A stretch of DNA of 64,000 bases. Origin: CAVQWT01 sp963717705 (GTDB taxonomy: Bacteria; Pseudomonadota; Gammaproteobacteria; Burkholderiales; Casimicrobiaceae). Position numbers and translations under genes: made by a program. The notes beneath the pieces are model-generated. The model did not search any database. It was not told the origin of the DNA and saw nothing but the letters and a program-made list of their open reading frames with translations. This document shows, in pieces, positions 26,446-35,555 of the stretch. Numbering within the stretch: position 1 is the first letter of the stretch; each line of letters begins with the position of its first letter. The stretch spans positions 620,001 through 684,000 of the forward strand of contig CAVQWT010000002.1 in NCBI GenBank assembly GCA_963717705.1. Direction: 5' to 3'.

Positions 26446-26534
26446 GCGTGGACTCCTCGAAAGGCGGCCAGTCTAGCGCGTTCCGGCCGCCACGCGCGAC
26501 GCGCCGCCGGTACGCGTCGCGCCGCGTCCCCGCC

Positions 26535-26614
26535 CGTGATCTCCGCCCGTGATCTCCGCCCGTGATCTCCGCCGCCGTGATCTCCGCCCGTGATCTCCGC
26601 CCGTGATCTCCGCC
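26535..26614. repeat. Six-copy 13-bp tandem repeat
   Basis: Six exact copies of CGTGATCTCCGCC, at 26535, 26548, 26561, 26576, 26589 and 26602. A GC dinucleotide separates copies three and four. The array fills the gap between the NnrU gene start and the stop of the AttH-like gene. It is not CRISPR: units are contiguous with no spacers. Its period does not preserve helical phasing, arguing against an array of operators on one face. Confidence 0.95.
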
Positions 26615-26619
26615 CCGCG

Positions 26620-27687
26620 TCACAGCCGCAGCGGCGCGCCGTAGCCGGTGAGCTCGAGGTACCCCCGCCCCGCCGGACGGTCGCCGCCGGTCAGGCGGAC
26701 CGCGCCTTCCCAGTAGACGGTCCCCGTCGACGCGCGCGAGTCGAGTTCCTGGTCGTCGAACAGCGGCGTGATCGCGTAGTCGGTGCCGCCCGCGCGCAGC
26801 GTGAACTCGACGGGGTACGCGACACCGGTGCGCGGCGAGGTCCAGCGCCGGCCCGGCTCGAAACGCACTGCGTCCGGGCCGAGGATGTCGGTCGTGCCGT
26901 CGGTGCGGCGCCATGCCCCGCCGGCCCAGACGGTGCCGCCGGCGCGATCGCGCATCCGGAACGCCATCAGCGCGCCGCCGTCGTCGAGGTTGGCGCCGAC
27001 CCAGTCCCAGCCGACGGCATCCGGCGCCATCACCTCACTCGACCACTCGTGATCGAGCCATGCGCGCCCGGTGACCGCGCGCGCCTTGCCGCCGACCTCG
27101 ACCGACCCGGTGACGGCAAGCTGCGGCCGGCTGTAGTACCAACTCGCGTGTTGCGGCAGCGGTCCCTTGCGCGAATAGCCCCGGTCCCCCTGGATCAGCA
27201 GCGGCTGCGTCGCGCGAAACGCCAGGTCCAGCGCGAAGTCGCGGGCGGCGATCTTCGCGCGGTAGGTTTCGCCGTCCAGCGCGAGCGACCAGTCGCCGAT
27301 CCACGCCCGCGTCGTCCCGGTTGCCGCCCCCGCCAGGTCGAACACCGCGCGCGCCGCGCGCTGGTCGTGGGTCAGCCGTCCGCGTGCCGGGTCGGCGATC
27401 GCGGCGTGCGCGAACACGAGCTGGCGCGCCGCGAAGGCGCTGGGGTTGTCCTCGGCGACGTTCGGCCGGTTGCGGAAGAACGTCACCTGGACGCCGAGGT
27501 CGGCGCCGGTCTCGTCGCGCACCCAGCCGGTGACGTACCACCACTCGGTCCGATACTCGGGATGGCTGCCGTGGTCGCGCGGGAACGACAGCAGGCGCCC
27601 CGGCGTCACCGCGGGCCAGCCCGCCTGCCCGCGCGCCGGCGCGACGGCGAGCAGCAGCGGCCACGCGAGGAACGCACGGCGCTTCAC
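26620..27687 (-). CDS. AttH/CrtC-like secreted lipocalin-domain hydrolase
   Basis: A 355-residue exported protein with GTG start at 27687, placed inside the overlap with the permease stop (GTGA) and preceded by AAGGAGG. A signal peptide spans residues 1-21 (MKRRAFLAWPLLLAVAPARG). Family blocks are HPEYRTEWWYVTGWVRDETG, FFRNRP, FAHAAIAD, SYYSRPQL-like WYYSRPQLAVTG and WLDHEWSS with WDWVGANLDDG. These fit COG5621, the 'predicted secreted hydrolase' group that includes AttH and carotenoid 1,2-hydratase. With the two preceding ABC genes it forms an AttEFGH-like cassette. Substrate unknown. Confidence 0.88.
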   Translation of the reverse strand: MKRRAFLAWPLLLAVAPARGQAGWPAVTPGRLLSFPRDHGSHPEYRTEWWYVTGWVRDETGADLGVQVTFFRNRPNVAEDNPSAFAARQLVFAHAAIADPARGRLTHDQRAARAVFDLAGAATGTTRAWIGDWSLALDGETYRAKIAARDFALDLAFRATQPLLIQGDRGYSRKGPLPQHASWYYSRPQLAVTGSVEVGGKARAVTGRAWLDHEWSSEVMAPDAVGWDWVGANLDDGGALMAFRMRDRAGGTVWAGGAWRRTDGTTDILGPDAVRFEPGRRWTSPRTGVAYPVEFTLRAGGTDYAITPLFDDQELDSRASTGTVYWEGAVRLTGGDRPAGRGYLELTGYGAPLRL

Positions 27688-30194
27688 CAGTCCTCCTTGA
27701 CGGCGCGGACGACGTCCTCGCCCATCGCCCGTCGCCCGCTCGCCACCGCCGTCAGCGTCGCCAGCGCCACCACGGCCAGCGCAAAGAGCGCAAGCCCGCC
27801 CCATGGCAGCGCCAGCTCCATCCCCCAGTGGAACGACTGCCGGTTCACCACGTGGATGAGGACGAGGCTGATCGCGGCGCCGAGCGCCAGCCCGACGCCG
27901 ACGCCCAGGCCCGCCGTCGCCAGGCCCTCGGTGGCGAGCATCGATCCGACCTGCCGGCGCGTCATGCCGAGGTGCCGCAGCACGCCGAACTCGCGCCGCC
28001 GCGCGAGCACCAGCGCGCCGAACGCGGAGGACAGCCCCATCAGCCCGATCGCGACGGCGGCGATCTCCAGCGCATAAGTGACCGCGAACGTCCGGTCGAA
28101 GGCCTTGAGCGACAGCGCGCGGATCTCGCCCGGCAGCGCGATCTCGAGTCGCGCGCCGCCGGGGAGCTCGCGCTCGATGGTCTTGCGCAGCGTTTCCGGC
28201 GACACCCCGGGCTCGACGCGGATCGCCGCATTGGTCGCCGCGCGGTCGCCGGTCAGCGCGATGAACGTTTCGCGGTCGATCTGCACCGCGCCCTGCGGCC
28301 GGCTGTAGTCGCGATAGACGCCGGCGACGAAGAAGGCAACCTCGCGGCCCGCGATCGGCAGCACGATGGTGCGGCCGGACGTGAAGTCGTAGAGATCGGC
28401 GGCCGCCTCGTTGGCCCACGCGGGAGGCGGCGCCCCGCGCGGCCGGATCGCCGGCGCGTCGACGAGCGCCAGCATCGACGGCGCGTCCGCCTCGGCGATC
28501 GGGCGCGCGAGCAGCACCAGCCGCGGCCGCGCCGGGTCGACCAGCAGCTGCTCCTCGCGGCTGAACTCGACCTGTGCGATCCCCGGCAACGCGGCGACGC
28601 GCGCCTGGTCCGCCGGGGTCAGCCGCGCGACGTCGGACACCGGCGTGCGGAAGTACAGGTCCGCCGGCAGGACGTGCCCCAGCCAGGCGTCGAGCGAGCT
28701 GCGGAACGACGTCACCATGATCGCCATCGACACCACCAGGCTGACGCTCGCGACGACGGTCGCGAGGCTCACCGTCACCTGCCCCGGCGCGCCCCTGAGC
28801 TGGGCGAGCGCCAGCGCCGCCGGCGCGCGCTGCGGCACCGGCAGCCGCGCGAGCAGCGCGATCGCGAGCCAGGGCATCAGCAGCAGCGTCCCGACGAGCA
28901 GGCACGCGATCGCCGCATAGCCGGCCAGCGGCAGGCCGCCGACCGGAGGCAGCGCGACCAGGCCTGCGCCGAGGGCGAGGATCGCGAGCCCGCGCCACGG
29001 CGGGCGCAGTCCCGCGAGCGCGCTTTCCTCGTCGCCCGCCTTCAGTGCACGCGCCGGCGGCGCGCGCCCCGCTTCGCGCGCCGCCGCGGTGCCGCCCAGC
29101 ATCGCGGCGGCCACGCCGAGCAAAAAAAAGACCGCCGGCGTCAGCGGATCGACGTCGATCGTCGGCTCGACGCCGCGGAAGAATCCCGCGCCGAGGTCGC
29201 CGCCGGCAAAGCGCAGCGCGGCCCGGGCGATCGCGTAGCCCAATGCGACCCCGAGCGCGCCGCCGGCGACGCCGATCAGCGCCGCTTCGAGCGCGACCAG
29301 CGCCGTCAGCCGTCGCCGCGTCACCCCCAGCACGCGCAGCAGCGCGAACTGCGAGCGCCGGCGGACGACGGCCAGCGCCTGCGTCGAGAACACCAGCAGG
29401 CCGCCGGTGAACAGCGCCACCAGCGCCAGCACGTTGAGGTTGACCCGATACGAGCGCGAGATGCTCTCGCTCGCCGCCAGCGCGGCGGCGGGACGCTCGA
29501 TCGCCACTCCCGGCGGCAGGCCGGCCGCGATCCGCTGCCGAAACGCATCGACGGACACCCCCGGCCGCACCCGCAGGTCGATCCGCGTGAGTCGGCCGAG
29601 CCGGTCGAACGACGCCTGCGCGCCGGCGATGTCCATCACCGCGAGGCGCTGCTGTCCGGCGCCGGCGATCGTCCCCGCGACGCGCAGCGGGACGTCGGCC
29701 AGGCCGGCCGCCACGACCAGCGTTGCCCCGACGTCCAGTCCCAGCCAGCGCGCCGCCGCCTGCGACAGGAAGACGACGTCGGGGCGCAGCGTGTCGAGGC
29801 CGTCGCGCACGTCGGGAAAGAGGGCGGGCTGGATCGTCGCGGCGCGAAGCAAATCGAGCCCCAGCACGCGCAGCGTCTCCGTGCGCCCGGCGACGACGAC
29901 ATCGGCCTCGACCACCGGGCTCGCCACCGCGACGTCGGCGTCGCGGGCGAGCCGCGGGAACAGCGCCTCGTCGAAGCCGCTGCGCGGCCCGCGCACCGAC
30001 AGGTCGGCGTCGCCGGCGATAGTGCGCACCCCCTGGGTCAGCTCGTTGACCGCCGACTGGTTGATCAACTGGACCGCGAAGCCGAGTGCCACGCCCAGCG
30101 CGATCGCCAGGACGGCGACCAGCACCCGCGCCCGGTTCTGCGCCAGCGAGCCGCGCAGCACCGCGCCGGCGTCCGAGACCGACCGCCGCGCCAT
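27684..30194 (-). CDS. FtsX/MacB-type ABC transporter permease
   Basis: An 836-residue inner-membrane permease. One helix at residues about 22-44 precedes a large periplasmic domain. It has a first FtsX-like core near residues 255-400, further helices about 405-470, a second periplasmic domain and a second FtsX-like core near residues 700-820. This is a fused, LolC/AttF-AttG-like architecture. The ATPase is encoded 7 bp upstream and an AttH-like hydrolase overlaps the 3' end by four bases. Permeases of this type move lipoproteins or amphipathic substrates by a mechanotransmission mechanism; the substrate here is unknown. Confidence 0.9.
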   Translation of the reverse strand: MARRSVSDAGAVLRGSLAQNRARVLVAVLAIALGVALGFAVQLINQSAVNELTQGVRTIAGDADLSVRGPRSGFDEALFPRLARDADVAVASPVVEADVVVAGRTETLRVLGLDLLRAATIQPALFPDVRDGLDTLRPDVVFLSQAAARWLGLDVGATLVVAAGLADVPLRVAGTIAGAGQQRLAVMDIAGAQASFDRLGRLTRIDLRVRPGVSVDAFRQRIAAGLPPGVAIERPAAALAASESISRSYRVNLNVLALVALFTGGLLVFSTQALAVVRRRSQFALLRVLGVTRRRLTALVALEAALIGVAGGALGVALGYAIARAALRFAGGDLGAGFFRGVEPTIDVDPLTPAVFFLLGVAAAMLGGTAAAREAGRAPPARALKAGDEESALAGLRPPWRGLAILALGAGLVALPPVGGLPLAGYAAIACLLVGTLLLMPWLAIALLARLPVPQRAPAALALAQLRGAPGQVTVSLATVVASVSLVVSMAIMVTSFRSSLDAWLGHVLPADLYFRTPVSDVARLTPADQARVAALPGIAQVEFSREEQLLVDPARPRLVLLARPIAEADAPSMLALVDAPAIRPRGAPPPAWANEAAADLYDFTSGRTIVLPIAGREVAFFVAGVYRDYSRPQGAVQIDRETFIALTGDRAATNAAIRVEPGVSPETLRKTIERELPGGARLEIALPGEIRALSLKAFDRTFAVTYALEIAAVAIGLMGLSSAFGALVLARRREFGVLRHLGMTRRQVGSMLATEGLATAGLGVGVGLALGAAISLVLIHVVNRQSFHWGMELALPWGGLALFALAVVALATLTAVASGRRAMGEDVVRAVKEDW

Positions 30195-30201
30195 CGGCGG
30201 C

Positions 30202-30873
30202 TCAGTCCGCGCGCTCGCGCAGGCCCTCGCGGCCGAGCACGAGGATGCGGTCCGCGGTGCGCGCGGCCGCGAGCGAGTGGGTGACGAGGATCGCCGCCGC
30301 GCCGCGGTCCTTCACCTGCGCCCGCAACAGCGCCAGGATCGACGCGGCGCTCTCGGGATCGAGGTTGCCGGTGGGCTCGTCGGCCAGCACCAGCAGCGGC
30401 CGATGCACCAGCGCCCGCGCGATCGCCACCCGCTGCAGCTCGCCGCCGGAGAGCTCGCGCGGCAGCGCATCGGCGCGATCGTCGAGGCCGACGGCAGCGA
30501 GCATCTCGCCGACGCGCCGCTCGCGCTCGCCGGCCGGCACGCCCAGGAGCGCGAGCGGCAGCGCGACGTTCTGCGCGACGCCCAGGTACGGCAGCACGTG
30601 GAACGCCTGGAACACGAAGCCCAGCCGCTCGCGACGCAGGACGGTCAGCGCGTCGTCGTCGAGCGCCGTCAGGTCGGTGCCGCCCAGCCGCACCGAACCG
30701 GCGTCGGCTCGATCGAGGCCGGCGATCAGGTTGAGCAGCGTGGACTTGCCGACCCCCGACTCGCCCATGATCGCGACGTAGTCGCCCGCGGCGAGCTCGA
30801 GGTCGACACCGGCGAGGACGACGCGCTCGCGCGGGCCGGGGTAGCGTTTCTCGAGCGCGCGCAGCGACAGCAT
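30202..30873 (-). CDS. LolD/MacB-type ABC transporter ATP-binding protein
   Basis: A 223-residue ATPase. Walker A is MGESGVGKS at about residues 36-44, the Q-loop is VFQAFHVLPYL, the signature is LSGGELQR, Walker B is LLVLADEPT and the switch histidine is in VTHS. The subfamily (LolD, MacB, AttE) is indicated by the sequence A-x-L-R-R-E-R-L-G-F-V-F-Q-A-F-H and the downstream FtsX-like permease. It drives the permease encoded 7 bp downstream. Confidence 0.93.
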   Translation of the reverse strand: MLSLRALEKRYPGPRERVVLAGVDLELAAGDYVAIMGESGVGKSTLLNLIAGLDRADAGSVRLGGTDLTALDDDALTVLRRERLGFVFQAFHVLPYLGVAQNVALPLALLGVPAGERERRVGEMLAAVGLDDRADALPRELSGGELQRVAIARALVHRPLLVLADEPTGNLDPESAASILALLRAQVKDRGAAAILVTHSLAAARTADRILVLGREGLRERAD

Positions 30874-31016
30874 CCACCGAGACTAACCGGCGCAGCAGGG
30901 CGGGACAAGGTGGACGTCCCCCGTTTGACCGGCTTTACCGAATGATGGACACTGGCCCCGCCCCGAATTCCCCGCGCCCACGCACACCTTCGCCCGTACC
31001 CCGCGACCCACGTCTC

Positions 31017-31268
31017 CCGGCGGCCCCCGGACCGGCGTTCTGCGGCTTCGACCCGATCATCGGCCGCGACAATTACTTCGGGTCCAGCGTGACCCGCGCC
31101 GCGCGCATCGAGCCGATCACGCCGCCGGGTTCGGTCTACGCCAGCGAGGCGTTCGCCGCCACGCTCGCCGCCTCCGGCCGGCAGGACTGCGCGCTCGAGT
31201 ACGTCGGCGAGGTGTCGCTCGCCAAGGGCTACGGGGAGTCGCGCGTCTACCGGCTGGCGGCGCGCTGA
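31017..31268 (+). pseudogene. C-terminal remnant of a class III nucleotide cyclase
   Basis: The 84 codons before the stop at 31268 read GFDPIIGRDNYFG, VTRAARIEPITPPGSVYASEAF and YVGEVSLAKGYGESRVYRL, the last third of a class III adenylate/guanylate cyclase domain. They include the conserved asparagine-free N/R helix region but not the catalytic aspartates, which lie upstream in intact enzymes. Upstream sequence in the same frame (from 30942) is Pro-rich and unrelated. No cyclase activity is expected. It seems to be the end of a gene lost by deletion next to the ABC cassette. Confidence 0.7.
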
Positions 31269-31379
31269 GTCCGCCGCCCGGGCACCCGGCTCGGTTGCGG
31301 GGCGGCGCCAGGCGGCGTCGCGAACAGTACAATCCGCCGTTGCCGCCTTGCATTCCCCTCCGCGACATCACCGCCCCCG

Positions 31380-32822
31380 ATGAGCGCCAGCGAAGACCCC
31401 GCATCGACACCACTCCCGCTCGCGGTTGATCTCGACGGGACGCTGCTGCGCGGCGATCTGTTGATGGAAGCGGCGGTTTCTTTCATCCGCAGACGCCCGT
31501 TGAACGTGCTGCGCCTGCTGCGGTGGTTCCTGTCGGGCCGCGCGGCGCTGAAGGCCGAGGTCGCAAAGGCCGTCTCTCTCGAACTGGCGTTTTCGCCCGT
31601 CAATCCCGGGTTGATGAAGATGCTGCAGCGTCGGCGATCCCTGGGTCTGCCCACCGTCCTGGTGACCGCCTCCGACCGCGCCTACGCCGAGCTGGTCGCC
31701 GCACGCTTCGGACTGTTCGACGCGGTCCTCGCCAGCGACGGGCAGACGAACCTGCGCGGGAAGGAGAAGGCGCGCGCACTTTCCGCCCGGTTTCCGGATG
31801 GATTCGCCTACGCGGGCAACGCGATCGCGGACCTGCCGGTCTGGCGTTCGTCGGCGCAGGTCATTGCCGTGAACGCCTCCCCGCGCGTCGTGGCCAAGGC
31901 GCGCGCGATGGGAAAGCCCGTGACGGTGCTCGATCCGGCGCAATCCGTCGCGCGCGCCGTGTGGCGCTCGATGCGCCCGCACCACTGGGCGAAGAATGCG
32001 CTCGTCTTCGTCCCCGCGCTGACCGCGCACCGCTATCTGGAAGGCGGGACGCTGCTCGCGTGCCTGGTCATGGCGATCGCGCTCTCGCTGGTCGCCTCGG
32101 GTGCCTACCTGGTGAACGACGTGCTCGACATCGAGCACGATCGCCGGCACGCGTCGAAACGCCTCCGCCCCATCGCCGCCGGCGACCTGTCCGTGACCCT
32201 TGCCCTGGCATTCGCGGCGATGCTGGTCGTCGCGGGACTTGGGCTCGGACTTCGCCCTGAGGGGGCACGCCGGCACGCTGGTGCTGCTGGCCTACCTCGC
32301 GACGACGCTTGCCTACGGATTGGCGTTCAAGGCGATTCCGATCGTCGACGTCGTCGTGCTCGCCGGGCTGTACGTGCTGCGGATCGTCATCGGCATCGTC
32401 ACCATCGGCAGCGCCTACTCGACCTGGCTGCTCGGCTTCGCCGCGACGCTGTTCCTTTCGCTCGCCATCGCCAAGCGGTACACGGAGGTCGCGCGGTACG
32501 GCGTGGATCAGGCGCCGCTTGCCGGCCGCGGCTATGCGGCACGGGACGCACGCCGCTCCTGGCGCTCGGAGTGGGCGCAATGTTCGCCGCGTTGACGCTG
32601 TTCGTGCTCTACCTGGTCGAGGACGCCGTGCCCGCCGCACGGTACGCGCGGCCCGAATGGCTGTGGACGATTCCTCCGTTGCTGCTCCTGTGGCTGGGGC
32701 GAATCTGGCTCCTCGCCGTGCGGGGCAAGCTGCACGACGATCCGGTGGATTTCGCGCTCCGCGACAAGGCTAGCCTGCTGCTCGGGGTCGGGGTCGGCCT
32801 GGCCTTCCTCGCGGCGGCCTGA
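31380..32822 (+). pseudogene. HAD-UbiA prenyltransferase with two compensating frameshifts
   Basis: The product should be a fusion of a HAD-type phosphatase (LAVDLDGTLLRGD near residue 15; VTASDRAYAELV; GNAIADLPVW) and a UbiA membrane prenyltransferase with the motif NDVLDIEHDRRHASKRLRPI. It resembles decaprenyl-phosphoryl-5-phosphoribose synthase-like proteins. Around 32240-32255 the reading frame must move by +1 to recover the second UbiA block (YGLAFKAIPIVDVVVLAGLYVLRI), and near 32540-32550 it returns by -1 to reach TPLLALGVGAMFAALTLFV and the original stop. About 100 residues are thus out of frame. Hydrophobicity and motifs are fully conserved in the recovered frame, so recent damage or sequencing indels are both possible. 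The membrane protein gene follows. Confidence 0.75.
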
Positions 32823-32860
32823 CGCGTGCGCGTGCTCCCGCAAAGCCTGACCCGATAGCC

Positions 32861-34861
32861 ATGGAGTTGCGCCCGTTCCTGCTGCTTGCGGTGTACGAAG
32901 CTGCGTTGTTCACACTTGCCTGGCGGCTTGTCCTGTTCGCATGGCCTTCCGATCATCCGCTCCGACCTTCGTCGCTGGCACTCTGGGTCCTCGCGGCCAA
33001 GCTCTATCTCGGCGGCGTAGTCGCCGTCGCGATCCTCCTGTTCGTCCCCGATCGCTTACTCGGATTCCGCGCCGCCGCGGGCGTGCTGGGGATCGCGGCC
33101 GTCGGCGCCGCGCTTGTCGGCAAGACCAGGCCGACATCGGCTTCGCCGCCGTGGCGACTCGGCGAATGGGTGCTCGTCGTGATACTCGCCACCGGGGCCG
33201 GCGTGATGATGGCCCGGGCCCCTCGCCTCCTGGGCGAGATCGATTCGCTGCACAACTTCAACTGGATGATCCGATGGCTGACCGACGGTCAGTCCCCGTA
33301 TGCCTTTGCCTACAACTACGTAAGCTTCTGGGAAGCTGGTTTCGTTCCCGGACTGCTGCTCGGCGAGTCGCGCCACCTGCACATCTGGCTGTCCGCACAG
33401 TCGCTCCTGCTGTATCTGCTCGCGCTGTACGTGCTCGCGGTTCGCGTCCACCTGCCCCGTGCCGTCGCCCTCTCGATCCTGATGGCCGCCGCCTTTCCGC
33501 CCTGGCACTGGGGTTTCGGGTCGGGCATTCCGACGCTCAAGAACGACATCATCGCAAACGCCGGCTTCCTGATCGCGGTCGGTGTGCTGGTCGGGCAGTT
33601 GAAGGCCGGGACGACCGGCTGGAGGACCGGCGTCGCCCTGGGGTTGGCCGTCACGTTCATGACGGTCAAGTTCGCCGGTCCTGCGCTAGCCGTATTCACG
33701 CTCGCCGTCGCGGTGGCGATTCCCGTCTTGCGCAGCCGCACCGAGCTGCGCGCCTCGGCCGTGATGGTGATCGTGGCCGTCGCCCTGGCGACGGTCGGCA
33801 CGGGACATTACTACCTCAGGCTCCTCCTGTTGCACGGCAACCCGGTCTACCCTTTCGCCGTGTCGCTGGGCCCGATCGCCCTGCCGGGCACCGCGAACGT
33901 CGTGGGCACGTCGATCCTGAACAACCTGGGCGATGTTCGCACCTGGATGCTGCTGTCTGGGCTCGACGCCGCCGGACAGCCGAACATGTTGCTGTTGCGC
34001 GCGGCGATGGTTGCGCCGGCGGCCACGCTGTTCGCCGCCCTGGCGTGGCGGCGTCGCCACGATTCCGCCATCGTGCTGGTCGCGCTGCTGGCCTTCGGGG
34101 GCTGGCTCGCGTGGGTCGCTTCGGTGTGGTCGGCCGGCATCGCACCCGGAAACCTCACCTATCTCGAGGAACTGCGCAGCGTGCGCTACGCGACCGGTGC
34201 GGTCGGCGCCAGCCTGGTCGTTCTGGCAGCGCTGCTGCTTCGATCGCTGTCGTTGCCGGTGGCGGCCGTCTGCGTGCTGTTCATCGCCGACGGCATCGTG
34301 CAGATCATCTTTCAGCTCACCAAGTATCAGCCAATCTACGCGTCGCCCTCCATACTGATGCTTGCCGCATTCGCGGCGACCACGGTCGTAGCCGCCGCCT
34401 GCTGCCTGCCGCGACCACCCGCGGCGGTCGTCGCGTCCGGCGTCGCGGCAGCGCTTGCCGCGCTCGCGCTGCTGGGGAAAATCGATCCTGTCGCGCGGCT
34501 GCGACACGACTTCCATGGAGCCTCCCAGGCCTTCATCGCCGGACAGGGACCCGGGCAGATTATCCTTTACCAGCCGCTCGCCATGAACCAGGCGCCGCAC
34601 ATCGCCGGGTACGCGTATCACCTGCTGGGGGACGACGTGCTCGCAAGACTGCAGCGGCTGAAGGTGTACGACGAAGTCGCTTCCCGCCTTCCGGATGGCC
34701 GCGACGGAGACCTGCTGGTGATGCACGCTCTCACGCCGGCTGCCGCGCAGATCGACAGCCACCGGACGCAGTTCGACCGGCGCGCTGCTGAGTCGAACTG
34801 GAGATTCGCCTATTCCGATCCGGTGGCGATGGCGTACGTCTGGAAGGAAGCTCCGCAATGA
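32861..34861 (+). CDS. Large polytopic membrane protein, possibly glycosyltransferase-like
   Basis: A 666-residue protein with about a dozen hydrophobic helices covering residues 5-565, followed by a soluble C-terminal part of about 100 residues. A periplasmic loop near residues 125-155 contains EIDSLHNFNWMIRWLTDGQSPYAF, with acidic and aromatic residues in the place used by GT-C glycosyltransferases, but a GT-C signature cannot be proved. It starts 38 bp after the prenyltransferase gene and its stop is 40 bp before the methyltransferase. A role in a lipid-linked sugar or surface-glycan pathway is inferred from these neighbours. Base composition appears somewhat less GC-rich than the flanks. 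Confidence 0.7.
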   Translation: MELRPFLLLAVYEAALFTLAWRLVLFAWPSDHPLRPSSLALWVLAAKLYLGGVVAVAILLFVPDRLLGFRAAAGVLGIAAVGAALVGKTRPTSASPPWRLGEWVLVVILATGAGVMMARAPRLLGEIDSLHNFNWMIRWLTDGQSPYAFAYNYVSFWEAGFVPGLLLGESRHLHIWLSAQSLLLYLLALYVLAVRVHLPRAVALSILMAAAFPPWHWGFGSGIPTLKNDIIANAGFLIAVGVLVGQLKAGTTGWRTGVALGLAVTFMTVKFAGPALAVFTLAVAVAIPVLRSRTELRASAVMVIVAVALATVGTGHYYLRLLLLHGNPVYPFAVSLGPIALPGTANVVGTSILNNLGDVRTWMLLSGLDAAGQPNMLLLRAAMVAPAATLFAALAWRRRHDSAIVLVALLAFGGWLAWVASVWSAGIAPGNLTYLEELRSVRYATGAVGASLVVLAALLLRSLSLPVAAVCVLFIADGIVQIIFQLTKYQPIYASPSILMLAAFAATTVVAAACCLPRPPAAVVASGVAAALAALALLGKIDPVARLRHDFHGASQAFIAGQGPGQIILYQPLAMNQAPHIAGYAYHLLGDDVLARLQRLKVYDEVASRLPDGRDGDLLVMHALTPAAAQIDSHRTQFDRRAAESNWRFAYSDPVAMAYVWKEAPQ

Positions 34862-34901
34862 AACACAGTCCGCGTCGCCTGACCAACCCGATCCCGCCGC
34901 G

Positions 34902-35534
34902 ATGCTCGCGTGGGCAGGGGAATACTCGCGCGCCTTCCGCGGCCTTCCGCGCTTCCTGACCGCGCATCGACCGCGGATCTGCCCGTTCGAGCGGCTGGTC
35001 GACGCCATCCCCGCGCAATCCAGCGTGCTCGACATCGGCTGCGGCAACGGGCTGTTGCTGTACCTGCTTGCACGTGCCGGACGTCTTCGCGAGGGCATCG
35101 GCGTCGACATCCGCCGGGATGCGATCGACGCCGGCAACGCCGCACTCCGCGCCTTCGGCGTCGACCAGGCTTCGCTGCGCGTTGCCGGCGAGCCGGCCAG
35201 CTGGCCGCGACAGGCCTTCGACGCCGTGGCGATGATCGACGTGATGCATCACGTGCCGCCGGAGCGGCAGCGCGAAACTCTGGAGGCGGCGTGCGCGATG
35301 GTGCGTCCGTCAGGGCTCTTGGTCTACAAGGACATGGCGCGTTCTCCCGCCTGGGCGGCATGGGCAAACCGCGCCCACGACCTGCTGCTTGCCCGCCAGT
35401 GGATCCACTATCTGCCGATCGCCGAAGTCGAGTCGGGAGCGGCCGGATCGAAGATGCGGCTCGTCCGCAGCGATTCGGCGCGGCTCGGCTGGTACGCGCA
35501 CGAGCTGCGGGTCTTTCGTCGCGAACCCTCGTGA
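34902..35534 (+). CDS. Class I SAM-dependent methyltransferase
   Basis: A 210-residue protein. SAM motif I is SVLDIGCGNGLLLYLL (about residues 41-56), motif II ends in GVDIRRDAID, and a post-motif reads AFDAVAMIDVMHHVPPERQ. This is the Methyltransf_11/25 fold of small-molecule methyltransferases. The substrate is not indicated. It is the third gene of the prenyltransferase-membrane protein set and converges on mgtA, with 21 bp between stops. The ATG at 34902 was preferred because the upstream ATG at 34858 is in another frame. Confidence 0.82.
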   Translation: MLAWAGEYSRAFRGLPRFLTAHRPRICPFERLVDAIPAQSSVLDIGCGNGLLLYLLARAGRLREGIGVDIRRDAIDAGNAALRAFGVDQASLRVAGEPASWPRQAFDAVAMIDVMHHVPPERQRETLEAACAMVRPSGLLVYKDMARSPAWAAWANRAHDLLLARQWIHYLPIAEVESGAAGSKMRLVRSDSARLGWYAHELRVFRREPS

Positions 35535-35555
35535 GCAGGCGCGCGCCGTCCGCGT

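Noticed and set aside
26535..26614. CRISPR-like array.
   Set aside because: The 13-bp units directly abut one another with no spacers and no cas gene is near.
27828..30284. An 818-codon plus-strand open frame opposite the ABC permease.
   Set aside because: Arg/His/Gln/Asp-rich antisense sequence with no domain; the permease on the other strand has membrane helices and clear neighbours.
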